Source of the DNA: Komagataeibacter sucrofermentans DSM 15973
GTDB taxonomy: Bacteria; Pseudomonadota; Alphaproteobacteria; Acetobacterales; Acetobacteraceae
Assembly: GCF_040581405.1 (NCBI RefSeq)
Contig: NZ_CP137157.1
Location: 1,368,001-1,432,000, forward strand
DNA: 64,000 bases
Direction: 5' to 3'
Shown here: positions 1 through 9,362 of the stretch, one piece after another
Position numbering within the stretch: position 1 is the first letter of the stretch
Layout: each line of letters starts with the position of its first letter
Program-made: the position numbers and the translations under genes
Notes under the pieces: generated by a model
What the model was told of the DNA's origin: nothing
What the model saw: the letters and a program-made list of their open reading frames with translations, nothing else
Database searches by the model: none

Positions 1-1
1 C

Positions 2-1270
2 CTGGCGCCAGAACTCCTGAGCGCATTGGCCGAGGAAGGCTACGCCCGCCCTACCCCGATCCAGGCCGGGTCCATTCCGATGCTGCTGACAGGCCGTGAC
101 CTGCTGGGCATGGCCCAGACCGGCACGGGCAAGACCGCCTCGTTTGCGCTGCCGCTGCTCCATCGCCTTGCCATGAACCCCCGCCCTGCCCCCAAAGGTG
201 GCGCGCGCGTGCTGGTGCTGGCCCCCACGCGTGAACTGGTGTCGCAGATCGCTGATGGCTTTACGGGCTTCGGGCGGCATCTCAAGCCCAGCATCACGAC
301 CATTTTTGGCGGCGTCAGCCCGTTTCACCAGATCAATGCGCTCAAAGAAGGCGTGGACATCATCGTAGCCACACCCGGGCGGTTGCTGGACCTGATTACC
401 CAGGGTGCGTGCGACCTGTCGCAGCTTGAGGCCCTGGTGCTGGATGAGGCGGACCAGATGCTCGACATGGGCTTTGCCAAGCCCATCGAGCGTATTGTCG
501 CAACCCTGCCCGCAGCGCGGCAGACCGTGCTGTTTTCAGCCACCATGCCCAAATCCATTACGGCGCTGGCCGAGAGCCTGCTGCGCGATCCGGCCCGGGT
601 CGAGATTACGCCGCCCTCCACCACCGTGGAGCGGATTGAACAGTCGGTCATGTTTGTTGATGCGGCTGACAAGAAGGCCGCCCTGCTCGAACTGCTGCGC
701 ACGCCGGGCATGGGCCAGGCCGTGGTCTTTACCCTGCAGAAGAACATTGCCAACGAAGTCTGCGCCTTCATTACCGAGGCGGGCATCACGGCCGAGGCCC
801 TGCATGGCAACAAGTCACAGGGGCAGCGCGAGCGCGCGCTCGAGGCCTTCCGGTGTGGTACGGCGCAGGTTCTGGTGGCAACCGACATCGCGGCGCGTGG
901 CATTGATGTCGATACGGTGACGCATGTGTTCAACCATGATCTGCCCAGCCTGCCTGAAAGCTATGTCCACCGCATTGGCCGCACCGGGCGCGCGGGCCGC
1001 ACGGGCTTTGCCATAACGCTGTGCGATGCTGAGCAGCGCGCCTGGCTGCATGACGTGGAGCGTGAAATCGGTCGCCCGCTGGACGTGCAGGCCGACCATC
1101 CGTGGCATTCGGAGGCCGCGCGTAACTCCACCATGCGCGCCCCCGTGCTTGGGGGCGGCCCGGTCAAGCAGATCAAGCCGCCGAAAAAGCGCGAGCGCAA
1201 GGTCTGGACCGAGGAAGAGAAGAACGCGGCCCGTGCAGCTGCCGCTGCGGCCAAAGCTGCCAAAGCCTGA
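2..1270 (+). CDS. DEAD-box ATP-dependent RNA helicase, 5' end outside the window
   Basis: This is an RNA helicase of the RhlE/DeaD type that unwinds RNA duplexes in the cytoplasm using ATP. The frame stays open to the window edge and reads LAPELLSALAEEGY before the Q motif (PTPIQ), so the gene starts upstream and the in-frame TTG at 26 is not its start. Visible motifs in order are Walker A (AQTGTGKT), PTREL, the DEAD box (VLDEADQMLDMGF), SAT, and the C-terminal RecA lobe with ARGID and HRIGRTGRAGRTG. The tail is basic and alanine-rich (KPPKKRERK, then Ala/Lys), as in many proteobacterial RhlE proteins. The family is certain; the exact paralogue is not. A strong hairpin follows the stop codon. 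Confidence 0.95.
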   Translation: MAPELLSALAEEGYARPTPIQAGSIPMLLTGRDLLGMAQTGTGKTASFALPLLHRLAMNPRPAPKGGARVLVLAPTRELVSQIADGFTGFGRHLKPSITTIFGGVSPFHQINALKEGVDIIVATPGRLLDLITQGACDLSQLEALVLDEADQMLDMGFAKPIERIVATLPAARQTVLFSATMPKSITALAESLLRDPARVEITPPSTTVERIEQSVMFVDAADKKAALLELLRTPGMGQAVVFTLQKNIANEVCAFITEAGITAEALHGNKSQGQRERALEAFRCGTAQVLVATDIAARGIDVDTVTHVFNHDLPSLPESYVHRIGRTGRAGRTGFAITLCDAEQRAWLHDVEREIGRPLDVQADHPWHSEAARNSTMRAPVLGGGPVKQIKPPKKRERKVWTEEEKNAARAAAAAAKAAKA

Positions 1271-1289
1271 TCCGGCTGCCTGATGGCGC

Positions 1290-1328
1290 ATTGGCGCGGC
1301 TTGCGGTTCTGTCCGCTACCGCGCCAAT
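1290..1328. terminator. Hairpin between convergent genes, likely bidirectional terminator
   Basis: A perfect 10-bp inverted repeat (ATTGGCGCGG at 1290-1299 and its complement at 1319-1328) encloses a second small stem (GCGG at 1303-1306 with CCGC at 1313-1316). It sits between the helicase stop and the converging radical SAM gene. The T-run after it is weak, so a Rho-independent role is inferred from position and stem strength. Confidence 0.5.
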
Positions 1329-1340
1329 CGCACGCTTTGC

Positions 1341-2939
1341 TCAGGCAGGCACAAGAGCTTCCGGAATGGGCCTGAGAACTGGCGGCGCCTGCCAGCTTCC
1401 CGTATCAACATTCTCGATCTCTCCATCGATCTCGCTGACAACCTGCCGCGCAAACGGGCCAAGATGCAGGTAGAGCGCGCTGGTCATGACCACATAGGGC
1501 AATGCCCTGGGGTTATGCAGCGCGCAATCGAGCATCATCCGCCAGAATGGCCCAAGCGTGCCAGGTCCCGCGCGGTGAATGCGCAGCACAAGCCGCATGA
1601 AACTGCGCAGGTCGCCTTTCACCATCCGGTGGCTGCGTTTGCGCCCGAGCATGCGCCCCAGCCTGCGCACGCGGCCAAAATAGGCTTTTGGGTCATAAAT
1701 TGTCTTGAGTACTGTCCTGTAATCGCTCAGCACATCGCGGCGCGGCCGTTTTGTCTCGAAATTGAGGCCCGCGGTGCACTGGTCGCCCGACTGGGTCTGC
1801 TCACTGCCCGAAAACAGCCGCCCTTCGGCCAGCAGGCGGCGCGTCAACTGGGTTGTGGGCAGCGCATAAAGCAGGCCGACCATGCAGACCGGGATCGAGG
1901 TGTCCTCGATACATTCGATCATGCCAGGGGCGACGCTGCCCTTCTCGCTGTCAAACCCCACGATGAAGCCCGCATTCACGAAAATTCCGGCCTTGTGGAT
2001 CGTGTCGATGCTCTGTTGCAGGCTGCGCCTCGTATTCTGCTTTTTCTGCATCAGCACCAGCGAGTCCGTATCCGGGCTTTCGATGCCCACGAACACGGCG
2101 AAGAAATTCGTGTCGGCCAGGCTGCGCAGCAGGTCGGCGTCATCAGCGAGGTTGATGGAGGCCTCGGTTGAAAATTCGAAGGGAAATTTCTTCTCTTCCT
2201 GCCAGCGCTTCAGGTCGGGCAGGAATTTCTTGAGCGCCTTTTTGTTGCCAATCAGGTTGTCATCAACAAAATCGACATGGCCACGGTAGCCCAGCGCGTA
2301 AAGGGCATCGAGTTCAGCCATGACCTGCCCGTTGGTCTTGGTGCGCGGCACCCGGCCATACAGCTCGATAATATCGCAGAACTCGCAGCTGAACGGACAC
2401 CCGCGTGAAAACTGGATGCCCACATGCAGGTACTGGTCAAGCTTGAGCAGATCAAAGCGCGGCAATGGGCTTGTGGTGACATCCGTCTTGCCCATAGGCG
2501 CTTCAAACACGCCCTGCCGGGCCCCGCTGCGCCAGGCCGCGACGAAATCATCCATGATTTCCTCGGCCTCGCCCAGCACCTGAAAATTGGCGGCGCTGTA
2601 AAGTGGCGGGCTCGATGTTACATCGGGGCCGCCAACCACCACCGGCTTGCCGCGCTCATGGCATTGCGCGATGATGTGCAGCGCATCATTGCGCTGCGGC
2701 AGCATGCCGCCGGTCATGACCATGTCGGCCCAGTCAAGATCGGCATCCGTCAGGTCTTCGGTATTACGGTTGACCAGCCGTATTTCCCAGTGTTTGGGTA
2801 GCAGGGCCGCGACCGTGACCAGGCCAAGGGGGGCTGCAGGGTAACGTGCGCCCGCCAGATCGCAGGCTTCCTTATAGTTCCAGAATGAATTGGCGTTGAA
2901 AAGCGGGAAGATCATCAGGACCTTGCAGGGATCGGTCAT
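1341..2939 (-). CDS. B12-binding-domain radical SAM protein (DUF4070-type)
   Basis: A 532-residue cytoplasmic radical SAM enzyme with an N-terminal cobalamin-binding Rossmann-like domain (about residues 5-140, ending near VVGGPDVTSSP). The radical SAM core follows, with the [4Fe-4S] motif CPFSCEFC (CxxxCxxC) near residue 200 and the nearby RVPRTK. A C-terminal DUF4070-like region completes it. The start chosen is the ATG giving MTDPCKVLMIFPLF, because the B12 domain begins immediately; the frame is open farther upstream, but that extension does not look like protein. The hopanoid C-2 methylase HpnP is a relative, but this sequence carries a different signature, so I do not assign that function. 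The substrate is unknown. Confidence 0.85.
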   Translation of the reverse strand: MTDPCKVLMIFPLFNANSFWNYKEACDLAGARYPAAPLGLVTVAALLPKHWEIRLVNRNTEDLTDADLDWADMVMTGGMLPQRNDALHIIAQCHERGKPVVVGGPDVTSSPPLYSAANFQVLGEAEEIMDDFVAAWRSGARQGVFEAPMGKTDVTTSPLPRFDLLKLDQYLHVGIQFSRGCPFSCEFCDIIELYGRVPRTKTNGQVMAELDALYALGYRGHVDFVDDNLIGNKKALKKFLPDLKRWQEEKKFPFEFSTEASINLADDADLLRSLADTNFFAVFVGIESPDTDSLVLMQKKQNTRRSLQQSIDTIHKAGIFVNAGFIVGFDSEKGSVAPGMIECIEDTSIPVCMVGLLYALPTTQLTRRLLAEGRLFSGSEQTQSGDQCTAGLNFETKRPRRDVLSDYRTVLKTIYDPKAYFGRVRRLGRMLGRKRSHRMVKGDLRSFMRLVLRIHRAGPGTLGPFWRMMLDCALHNPRALPYVVMTSALYLHLGPFARQVVSEIDGEIENVDTGSWQAPPVLRPIPEALVPA

Positions 2940-3255
2940 TATGATGAAATCCTTTGACGTGCCTCCTTCGCATGATCGGAATGGCCTCCCCGATCGGGGG
3001 TGGAGCACAGGCGGATGTCTGGATCCCGCTGTGATGAAATGGCGATAGTCCGGCACACGGTCGTCATAGGGGTCTTCCATCAGGATGAAGGCCCGCTTGT
3101 ACACCTCCCTGCCCGCAATAGCGAGAAAAGAGCCTTTGCAATGCCGGATATCCCTCTTTCAAAGTGTAACAGCCCCTCATGATGCCTTGAAAAAACTTTT
3201 GCCCCGATCCCGCATTATCATGCCGATGGGGCTTGCATGGACGGGAGTATGGATC

Positions 3256-3435
3256 ATGCCGCGTGGTGACAAAACCGCCTATACAGGCAAGCAGAAGCGA
3301 CAGGCCGCCCATATTGAGGAAAGCTACGAGCAGCGCGGCATCAATGAGGATGAAGCGAAACGCCGCGCCTGGGCTACGGTCAATAAAGAAACCGGTGGCG
3401 GGCAGAAGAAGGGTTCGGGCAAAAACAGGGAATGA
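3256..3435 (+). CDS. Small conserved basic protein (59 aa)
   Basis: The ATG at 3256 is preceded by GGGAG about ten bases upstream. The product begins MPRGDKTAYTGKQKRQA and is rich in charged residues, with a motif of the form EAKRRAWATVNKETGGG and a basic Gly/Lys tail. I recognise this as a family of short alphaproteobacterial proteins often labelled hypothetical or plasmid-stabilisation-like. No enzymatic motif is visible and the label should not be taken as function. It diverges from the radical SAM gene. Confidence 0.75.
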   Translation: MPRGDKTAYTGKQKRQAAHIEESYEQRGINEDEAKRRAWATVNKETGGGQKKGSGKNRE

Positions 3436-3629
3436 AGGCGCCCTGCAGGCAGATCGGTCGCGCGTACCGTGCTCGCTTGAGTGTGCACGGAACAAAGATG
3501 AAATGCGATTGAATGGCGACCGGCCAGAACCCGACGAACAGGCCAAATGGGCAAAGCCTGCAACCTGTCCTTGAGTAAGTTCTGGTCTTTTAACAGCACC
3601 TGCGTTGACGGGCTGGCCGTAGGCAGGCT

Positions 3630-3790
3630 GCCTTTGCAATAGCCACCGAAATAGTTCTCATCGACTTCTCCTTCAAGAGTATCATGTTCGGCAATGATTT
3701 CCGCAGCACTGCGTGCAGGCGTGCCCGCCACGAAGTGCTCCAGAAGCCGTTTTTGCACGGCACGTTCCAGTCGGCTGCGACAATGTGCTT
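3630..3790 (-). pseudogene. IS1595-type transposase remnant
   Basis: Read leftward, the frame gives SRLERAVQKRLLEHFVAGT, ARSAAEI and then VDENYFGGYCKG. These match the N-terminal zinc-ribbon/HTH zone and the DDE-start motif (EVDESYFGG) of IS1595-family transposases. The usual segment between them is mostly missing and nothing recognisable follows, so this is an internally deleted fragment. It lies just downstream of the TonB receptor gene. Confidence 0.6.
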
Positions 3791-3802
3791 TCCAAAGTCG
3801 TG

Positions 3803-6430
3803 TTAGAAGTTGGCGTTTAGCCGCCCATAGTAGTACCCACCTGTAAAGGGAATCTGTGATGCCCTGTTATCATAAGGCATTGCACCCAGATAAGCTGCAG
3901 CAGCGGGGACAAGGCGCGGGCGCACATTGAAAACGTTATTCGCACCAACCGCCAGATGCCATTTTGAATTAAAACGATAACCAATTTCTATATCCGTCAG
4001 CCAGCGTGGAGACTGAATGAACTGATCAAACTGGGTGGTCGAATACCGTACGCTACTTGGTGCCCAGTCCTGATACGTCATCATGTCAGTTGTCTGCCCA
4101 TATCGTGTCTGTCTAATATTTACGTCCCATTTTCCTATATTGTAAAAAGCATTAAGTATGATCTTGCTACGGGGATAATCTGTTGTAATGCTTGTTATGT
4201 CATGCAGGTTCAGGTACTTCTCGCCAAGCGCATCAGTTCCGTTATGATGCAGCCTTGTGCGGTTCAGGTCGAGTGCCATGGTAAGGAACAGATTGCCATA
4301 TTTATGGAAATGGAAAGCATAATCAGCTTTGATATCCAGCCCTTGTGTTCGCGTGCTTCCGCCATTTGCAAGGTAACTGGCAAATACATCGCTATACCCG
4401 GTAAACCCGGCAGGGAGCGCCACGCCGATGCTCTTGAAAGCAGCTGCGGCATTTTCCCCTTCCGAGCAATCTCCATTATGGCATCCGCCGTAATTACTAT
4501 CTTCAACAATACGGTCACGCAAATTGATCTGGTAAACATCAGCTTCAACATGAAAACCATCGACAGGCTCCAGTACAAAGCCACCACTGACGGTTGTCGA
4601 GCGCTCGGGCTTCAACGGTGATGCGCCAATGGAGGCCGCCGCCGCCGATGCATTGGGCAGGATACCACTTGCCCCCGTTGGCGAACTGTTCAGGGCGCTG
4701 TAATGAGATTCTGCTAGGGTCGGTGCGCGGAATCCGGTACTGATGGTCGCCCGAACGGCTATGCGCCGGTTGAAGTTGTAACGGGTGGAAATCTTGCCAT
4801 TTTCTGTATTGCCAATATCTGTATAGTGTTCAAGCCGCCCTGCAAAATCCAGATCCCATTTTCTTGTCAGGTGGAAATCACCATCCAGATACCATGCCCA
4901 GATGTCGCGGTACCATGTTCCCGCAGATTGGGGAGATAGTCCGGAATAGGACTGAAAGCCGCCCAACTGGTAAGAATTGGGGTTTCCTGCCCTTATCTCA
5001 TATGACTCCATGCGTTCTTCAGCCCCGAAAGCAAGGGTCATGGGCACCTTGTGCCCAATATTGAAATGACGCCGGAAATCTACATTATTTGTCCACTGAA
5101 CTGACGTGAAGGTTTCGGCACGTGTCTTGCGCGGGCTATGTCCGCAACCGTCTGCCGAGTAAACATCAGATTGAGCATTTGTTGAGCAGATGCTTGGGTC
5201 TGTACTCAGCATACGAAGATTATAACTGTTATTTAATCCTATCCTGGCAATATCTTCACCATAAACAGAACTGATATCCCAGTTGAAGCCAAGGAAATCA
5301 TTACCCCGCAAGCCCAGCGTTGCAGCAAAATCGTTTTCTTCATCTACCTCCAATGGCGAGAACCCTTCGGGTGCGAGCGACTGGACGGCCGCATCTACCT
5401 GAGGGGAAACCGAAGAGCCAACGGTCGGCAGGCGGAACTGCTCATACGCTTCGGCATGACGGTGGGCATAGGTAATCAGGCCATAAAACTCGATGCCTGG
5501 TGTGAATTTCTTGCCCCATTCAATTGCAAGGTTTTCACGGGTTTCCTCCGGTGTGGATTCATATCGGTTGGAATGCACCGAAAGCGGTTGCGATCCGGTA
5601 TAGGACGCTGCCCCATGATCTGCTGGCTGGGCTTGCAAGCGATGATCGAGATCGACCTTGGGAACCATATGGTCGCTATGATACATCTGTCCACTGATGT
5701 GCAGAAAACCACCTTCCCCAAGTTTCATGCCGCCATCTGCATTGAGTTGGTATTGCCAGCCGTCGCCGTTATAGGCATTTGCCCCGGTCTGGCCACTTAG
5801 GTTCAAACCGTGATCCTGTTTTTTTGTAATAATATTGACAACGCCTGCCACCGCATCCGACCCGTACATGGCAGCGGCGCCATCTTCCAGCACTTCAATA
5901 TGGTCTATTGCATTTGCAGGGATCATATTCAGGTCGACTGGCGTGGATGCAAAGTCCGGGCCGCCGTCTGCATTAAAGTTCCCGGTTGTATGGCGTCGTT
6001 TGCCATCAACCAATACCAGAACCTCGTTTGGGCTTAACCCTCTCATACGGATTGATGATGTAAGGGCTGCCGTATCATTTCCCATCGGGGTCTGGGTAAT
6101 TGAGGCATAGGTATGGGTCAATGCATCGGCAAGGTTCATTTGCCCTGAGCGGCGCAATGTAGCAGAACTGATAACAGTAACTGGACTGAGGCTGTCACGC
6201 GCCTTGCGATTTCCAGAATGTGTGCCTGTTGTTACACTAATATTTTCAACGGCATTGCTGCGGATTGAATTATTATCAGCCGTTATGGCGGTTGGATATT
6301 TCCTGTTCTTGTTGTGAGGAATATCTGTTTTCCTCTCATTTTCAGATTTATCCGATGCTGCAAAAGCGCTTTCAGAATAAAAAAGAGAGAATGCCGCCCC
6401 TATCATCAGAAAAAATCGTATATTGGCCAT
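3803..6430 (-). CDS. TonB-dependent outer-membrane receptor (875 aa)
   Basis: An outer-membrane receptor that imports a scarce ligand using TonB energy. The start is supported by GGAGGA just upstream of the ATG. A signal peptide (about residues 1-24, ending AFA) precedes a plug domain. The plug contains SPVTVISSATLRRSGQMNLADAL, RMRGLSPNEVLVLVDGKRRH and IEVLEDGAAAMYGSDAVAGVVNIITKK. A large beta-barrel ends with an aromatic residue (Phe), as expected for BAM substrates. Base composition is clearly more AT-rich than the core genes, suggesting transfer. The ligand is unknown. It is one of four TBDRs in the window, and the plug resembles those at 23364 and 27205. Confidence 0.93.
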   Translation of the reverse strand: MANIRFFLMIGAAFSLFYSESAFAASDKSENERKTDIPHNKNRKYPTAITADNNSIRSNAVENISVTTGTHSGNRKARDSLSPVTVISSATLRRSGQMNLADALTHTYASITQTPMGNDTAALTSSIRMRGLSPNEVLVLVDGKRRHTTGNFNADGGPDFASTPVDLNMIPANAIDHIEVLEDGAAAMYGSDAVAGVVNIITKKQDHGLNLSGQTGANAYNGDGWQYQLNADGGMKLGEGGFLHISGQMYHSDHMVPKVDLDHRLQAQPADHGAASYTGSQPLSVHSNRYESTPEETRENLAIEWGKKFTPGIEFYGLITYAHRHAEAYEQFRLPTVGSSVSPQVDAAVQSLAPEGFSPLEVDEENDFAATLGLRGNDFLGFNWDISSVYGEDIARIGLNNSYNLRMLSTDPSICSTNAQSDVYSADGCGHSPRKTRAETFTSVQWTNNVDFRRHFNIGHKVPMTLAFGAEERMESYEIRAGNPNSYQLGGFQSYSGLSPQSAGTWYRDIWAWYLDGDFHLTRKWDLDFAGRLEHYTDIGNTENGKISTRYNFNRRIAVRATISTGFRAPTLAESHYSALNSSPTGASGILPNASAAAASIGASPLKPERSTTVSGGFVLEPVDGFHVEADVYQINLRDRIVEDSNYGGCHNGDCSEGENAAAAFKSIGVALPAGFTGYSDVFASYLANGGSTRTQGLDIKADYAFHFHKYGNLFLTMALDLNRTRLHHNGTDALGEKYLNLHDITSITTDYPRSKIILNAFYNIGKWDVNIRQTRYGQTTDMMTYQDWAPSSVRYSTTQFDQFIQSPRWLTDIEIGYRFNSKWHLAVGANNVFNVRPRLVPAAAAYLGAMPYDNRASQIPFTGGYYYGRLNANF

Positions 6431-6929
6431 TTTTCCTCCAGTGCAGATAGAAAATGATAAACTGTTGAAAACTAAAGTAATTTTGTATCAAAAATATGCA
6501 TTAAGTATATTGACTATTTTAAATGTATGAATTGAATATTTTTCTTATCATACACTAATGAAAATACGATTCTAATAGGGATGTGTAAGTTCATCCGTAG
6601 TGATTTATAATCTTTCAAATAATAGCGGCGCACACGTTTATCCATGATACTGGCTTATGCAGATAAAAGCCTGAATCATAACCCGCGGAAATCAATAAAC
6701 TGATTTCCGGTCAGATATTAAGGGCGGCGATCGCCATTCCACCACCAAAGCGCGTGGCAACTGCACACCGGGTCATGGCAGATAAAACCGCAGCCATGGT
6801 TTGGCGTAGATCAGACGATCGGGCCGCGCCATGATCGCTGGCCTCCATCCTGGCGATCTCGATGGATTTTATCCAATACCGGGCATAGTGAGGTCAGATG
6901 AGGCTCCAGTTTAGAGCCACTTTGATCGG
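6431..6929. other. AT-rich intergenic region
   Basis: The first half is AT-rich and probably contains the promoter of the leftward receptor gene. The second half (about 6720-6890) is GC-richer; on the minus strand it gives a short open frame (YWIKSIEIARMEASDHG, later RFGGGMAIAAL) that looks like a decayed gene fragment of unidentified family. I see no intact gene. Confidence 0.4.
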
Positions 6930-7445
6930 TTATGCTGCGTACCGGGTATGTTGATGGTCTGTCACACAACCCACGCCTATTCCGCGAGCCAACCGAATAA
7001 TCGACTCAAATTTTCGGCCCGTTGTGCCGAAATAAGTGAGGGTGGCACGAATGGTATTGATTTCATCAACAATGAATACCGCATGTTCCTCCAATGGGGC
7101 ATAGGCCGGCCCTGCATCAACGGCAATGCCTTGCCAGAGGGCGGCGATACTACCTGAAATATCCAGAACATTTGCGAAATTGGGCTCAGATACTATAGCA
7201 TTGCCAAAACCTGCAAAAATATCTTTTTCCTCCTGATATTCATGTCCGTGCAGCCCCAGGATCAAGATGGGAGAGAGGCAGTTACGCGCCCATTGGATAC
7301 CCGCTAAAAAATCACGAGGATCGTAGTCAGACGGATGCGTAACAACAATACGCCAGCAACCCGAACCCCATTTATGGAAACAAATGGGACCCGCAGTCGT
7401 ATCGGCGTTAAAGTCCGGTGCTTTCCACCCAGGGCATAGGGGCAT
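6930..7445 (-). CDS. Peroxiredoxin-like (Prx6-type) protein without peroxidatic Cys
   Basis: A 171-residue thioredoxin-fold protein. The start at MPLCPGWKAPDF has GGAG upstream; the longer frame adds a non-homologous leader. The sequence aligns by eye with 1-Cys peroxiredoxins: WKAPDFNADTTAGPICFHKW, then THPSDYDP where the family has HPADFTPVCTTE, and later FIVDEINTIRATLTYFGTTGRKFESIIR. The catalytic Cys after TP is absent, so peroxidase activity by the normal mechanism is unlikely. It sits near a TonB receptor in an AT-rich accessory block. It could be a binding or repurposed redoxin-fold protein. Confidence 0.7.
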   Translation of the reverse strand: MPLCPGWKAPDFNADTTAGPICFHKWGSGCWRIVVTHPSDYDPRDFLAGIQWARNCLSPILILGLHGHEYQEEKDIFAGFGNAIVSEPNFANVLDISGSIAALWQGIAVDAGPAYAPLEEHAVFIVDEINTIRATLTYFGTTGRKFESIIRLARGIGVGCVTDHQHTRYAA

Positions 7446-7685
7446 TGCATTTCTCCGTATGAGAATAGTATTTTTTATATTTGATGTAATATGTATAAAT
7501 GATTGTAATAAGAATATTGATATAGAAAAGATGCCCGGCATTAAGATGGCCGGAGCCTATTCCTGGCAGCCTGCAGCCAACCGGCGGATATGCTATCGGC
7601 TCAGGTCGTCGTCCTGACATGACTGCCACAAAGTAAAAATAATTCTATTTAATCTGCTTATTGAAACTGTATTTTTACGATACGG

Positions 7686-7889
7686 CTAACCAATCGTGGC
7701 AGATGCACGTGCGCAGCGATAATGACGGACGACCTGATTCATCAAGTCACCTGCTGCACTGACAGTATGGTTATGAAAGGTGCGCACGCTATCATGCGCG
7801 GCATAGAAGCGCCGGGTTTTACGGTCAGCTTCCAAAATGAGGGCACCGAGAAATGTGCCATCAATTTCTACAATCTGAGATTCAAGCAT
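7686..7889 (-). CDS. Small conserved-looking protein (67 aa)
   Basis: The ATG at 7889 follows an AGGA sequence. The product begins MLESQIVEIDGTFLGALILEAD and has a plausible alpha/beta composition with balanced charge, which argues for a real small protein. No motif or function is recognised. It lies between the peroxiredoxin-like gene and the divergent hydrolase. Confidence 0.55.
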   Translation of the reverse strand: MLESQIVEIDGTFLGALILEADRKTRRFYAAHDSVRTFHNHTVSAAGDLMNQVVRHYRCARASATIG

Positions 7890-8416
7890 GGAAATCCTGT
7901 CCCTATCTACACGCTTTCACGCGTGTCTCAAGGTCGACAGTCATTCTGCCGACCATTCTATCCGATTGCCGTCACGTATTGTGCGGCGGTCGTGGTGCTA
8001 CATCGATTCATGCAGCACATTCGTCTGATGGCATGGATCATATGATCTTAATCCCAAACTCTGGCACGCGGGTTAAGGGGAGAACGTGAGGCACCATACA
8101 CGACCCATATCGTAGGTCAACATATATATCACTTTTTATAGTGGTATAATTTTAATGCATCATTTTTATGTTTTTTATGAAAGGCGATCTCCATTATCGT
8201 ATAAAATGGACTCCTAACAGATTGTTATGGCGACGGTTTTCTCATGCGCCATGCCTGCTAATTTCTACGCCATGGAGCTGCTCTTTGCTACATCCGGGAG
8301 TAGATGGAGGTCAGCGTCTATCGGTTTGCAGACATCGATCATTGATGTCTAATTTCACGATATACAGTCGTTATATAAAAATGAAAACGTCATCGCTTGA
8401 TACGTCAGGAAATGCC
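7890..8416. other. Intergenic region with an inverted repeat
   Basis: This is the divergent upstream region of the 67-aa gene and the hydrolase. It holds an imperfect inverted repeat at 8125-8148 (TATATCACT, six-base spacer, AGTGGTATA; one mismatch), which could be an operator or a small stem-loop. The hydrolase frame is open back to 8168, but that extension does not resemble protein. Confidence 0.4.
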
Positions 8417-9112
8417 ATGTCTTCTTTCAATATGCCGCACTACGGCACAAGAACTGATCCCATGACGACATGCGATTTTTTGAGAACATCCGTTCAGGAC
8501 ATCGACCCGAGTGAAAAAGCAGCGGCAGCACTTGCCAGTTATGATGTCGTCATCGTGCCGGGTTTGGATGGATCAAATCCTCGGCACTGGCAGTCTCGCT
8601 GGGAAATATTGTTGCAGCAGCATGGAGCATCCGTATATCGGGTTCAGCAGGACGACTGGATGCATCCATTTTATCCTACGTGGAAGCAGGGATTATTATC
8701 TACACTGCGGCAGGCTCATCGGCATGTCATTCTTGTTGCGCACAGTCTGGGGGCAATACTGGTGGCTCGCGTGGCTGCTGAAGAGGGGTTGCCTGAAGTT
8801 GCGGGAGCTTTTCTGGTCGCGCCCGCTGATATTGAGCATTATGAAGGCCCTGCCATCACGCGCATAAAGGCATTCGAACCCCTGCCCAGAAAACCCCTGC
8901 CTTTTCCCGCTGTCATCATGGCGAGTGAGAATGATGAGTGGTTATCTTTATCCAGGGCACATGTCCTGGCCACTGAGTGGAAAGCAGAATTGGTCAATGC
9001 TGGTACAGTCGGGCATATTGGCAATGTTGCGAATATTGGCATGTGGCGTGACGGTCTGTCGGCGTTGACGCAATTTGCTGATAACCTGCCGTCCAGAACG
9101 CGGGCCTGTTAG
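8417..9112 (+). CDS. RBBP9/YdeN-type alpha/beta hydrolase (231 aa)
   Basis: A small serine hydrolase of the RBBP9 family. The ATG at 8417 was chosen because AGGAAA lies seven bases upstream. Motifs seen are VIVPGLDGSNPRHWQSRWE near the start of the domain, the nucleophile elbow VAHSLGAILVAR, the acidic residue in ASENDEWLS and the catalytic His in VGHIGNVAN. The natural substrate cannot be told. No neighbouring genes are fused or overlapping. It converges with the nitroreductase gene. Confidence 0.85.
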   Translation: MSSFNMPHYGTRTDPMTTCDFLRTSVQDIDPSEKAAAALASYDVVIVPGLDGSNPRHWQSRWEILLQQHGASVYRVQQDDWMHPFYPTWKQGLLSTLRQAHRHVILVAHSLGAILVARVAAEEGLPEVAGAFLVAPADIEHYEGPAITRIKAFEPLPRKPLPFPAVIMASENDEWLSLSRAHVLATEWKAELVNAGTVGHIGNVANIGMWRDGLSALTQFADNLPSRTRAC

Positions 9113-9171
9113 GTTTGTATGATCGAAAGGCATGATCCCGTCTGTCTTTACCTGATGAGACAACGCTCCGC

Positions 9172-9198
9172 GCCCGCCCTGAGCGCGCCAGGGCGGGC
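9172..9198. terminator. GC-rich hairpin between convergent genes
   Basis: A perfect 10-bp stem (GCCCGCCCTG with its complement CAGGGCGGGC) has a 7-base loop. It lies between the convergent hydrolase and nitroreductase genes. It is followed by A5 rather than T's on the plus strand, so it is not a canonical Rho-independent terminator; a transcription-ending or RNA-stabilising role is inferred from position. Confidence 0.4.
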
Positions 9199-9362
9199 AA
9201 AAAGGTAGATACAGCAATTGTGAGGCTCTCGGCCCCAGGATCGGTGTCGCCGCAGGTGGTTATGGGCTGGGCGCTCTTTCATCCTGCCAAGGAAAAACGA
9301 TCCTCAAGTCGCCTGTCCCCCATGGGCTTGCAGGCACCGGCATCTGACTGAAGACCTGTCAG

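Noticed and set aside
1341-2939. Assignment of the B12 radical SAM protein as hopanoid C-2 methylase HpnP
   Set aside because: The architecture is shared, but the conserved segments read differently from HpnP as I remember it, and no hopanoid genes are nearby.
3064-3639. 191-codon minus-strand frame opposite the 59-aa conserved protein
   Set aside because: Low-complexity translation without motifs; the short plus-strand gene has a ribosome site and a recognised family.
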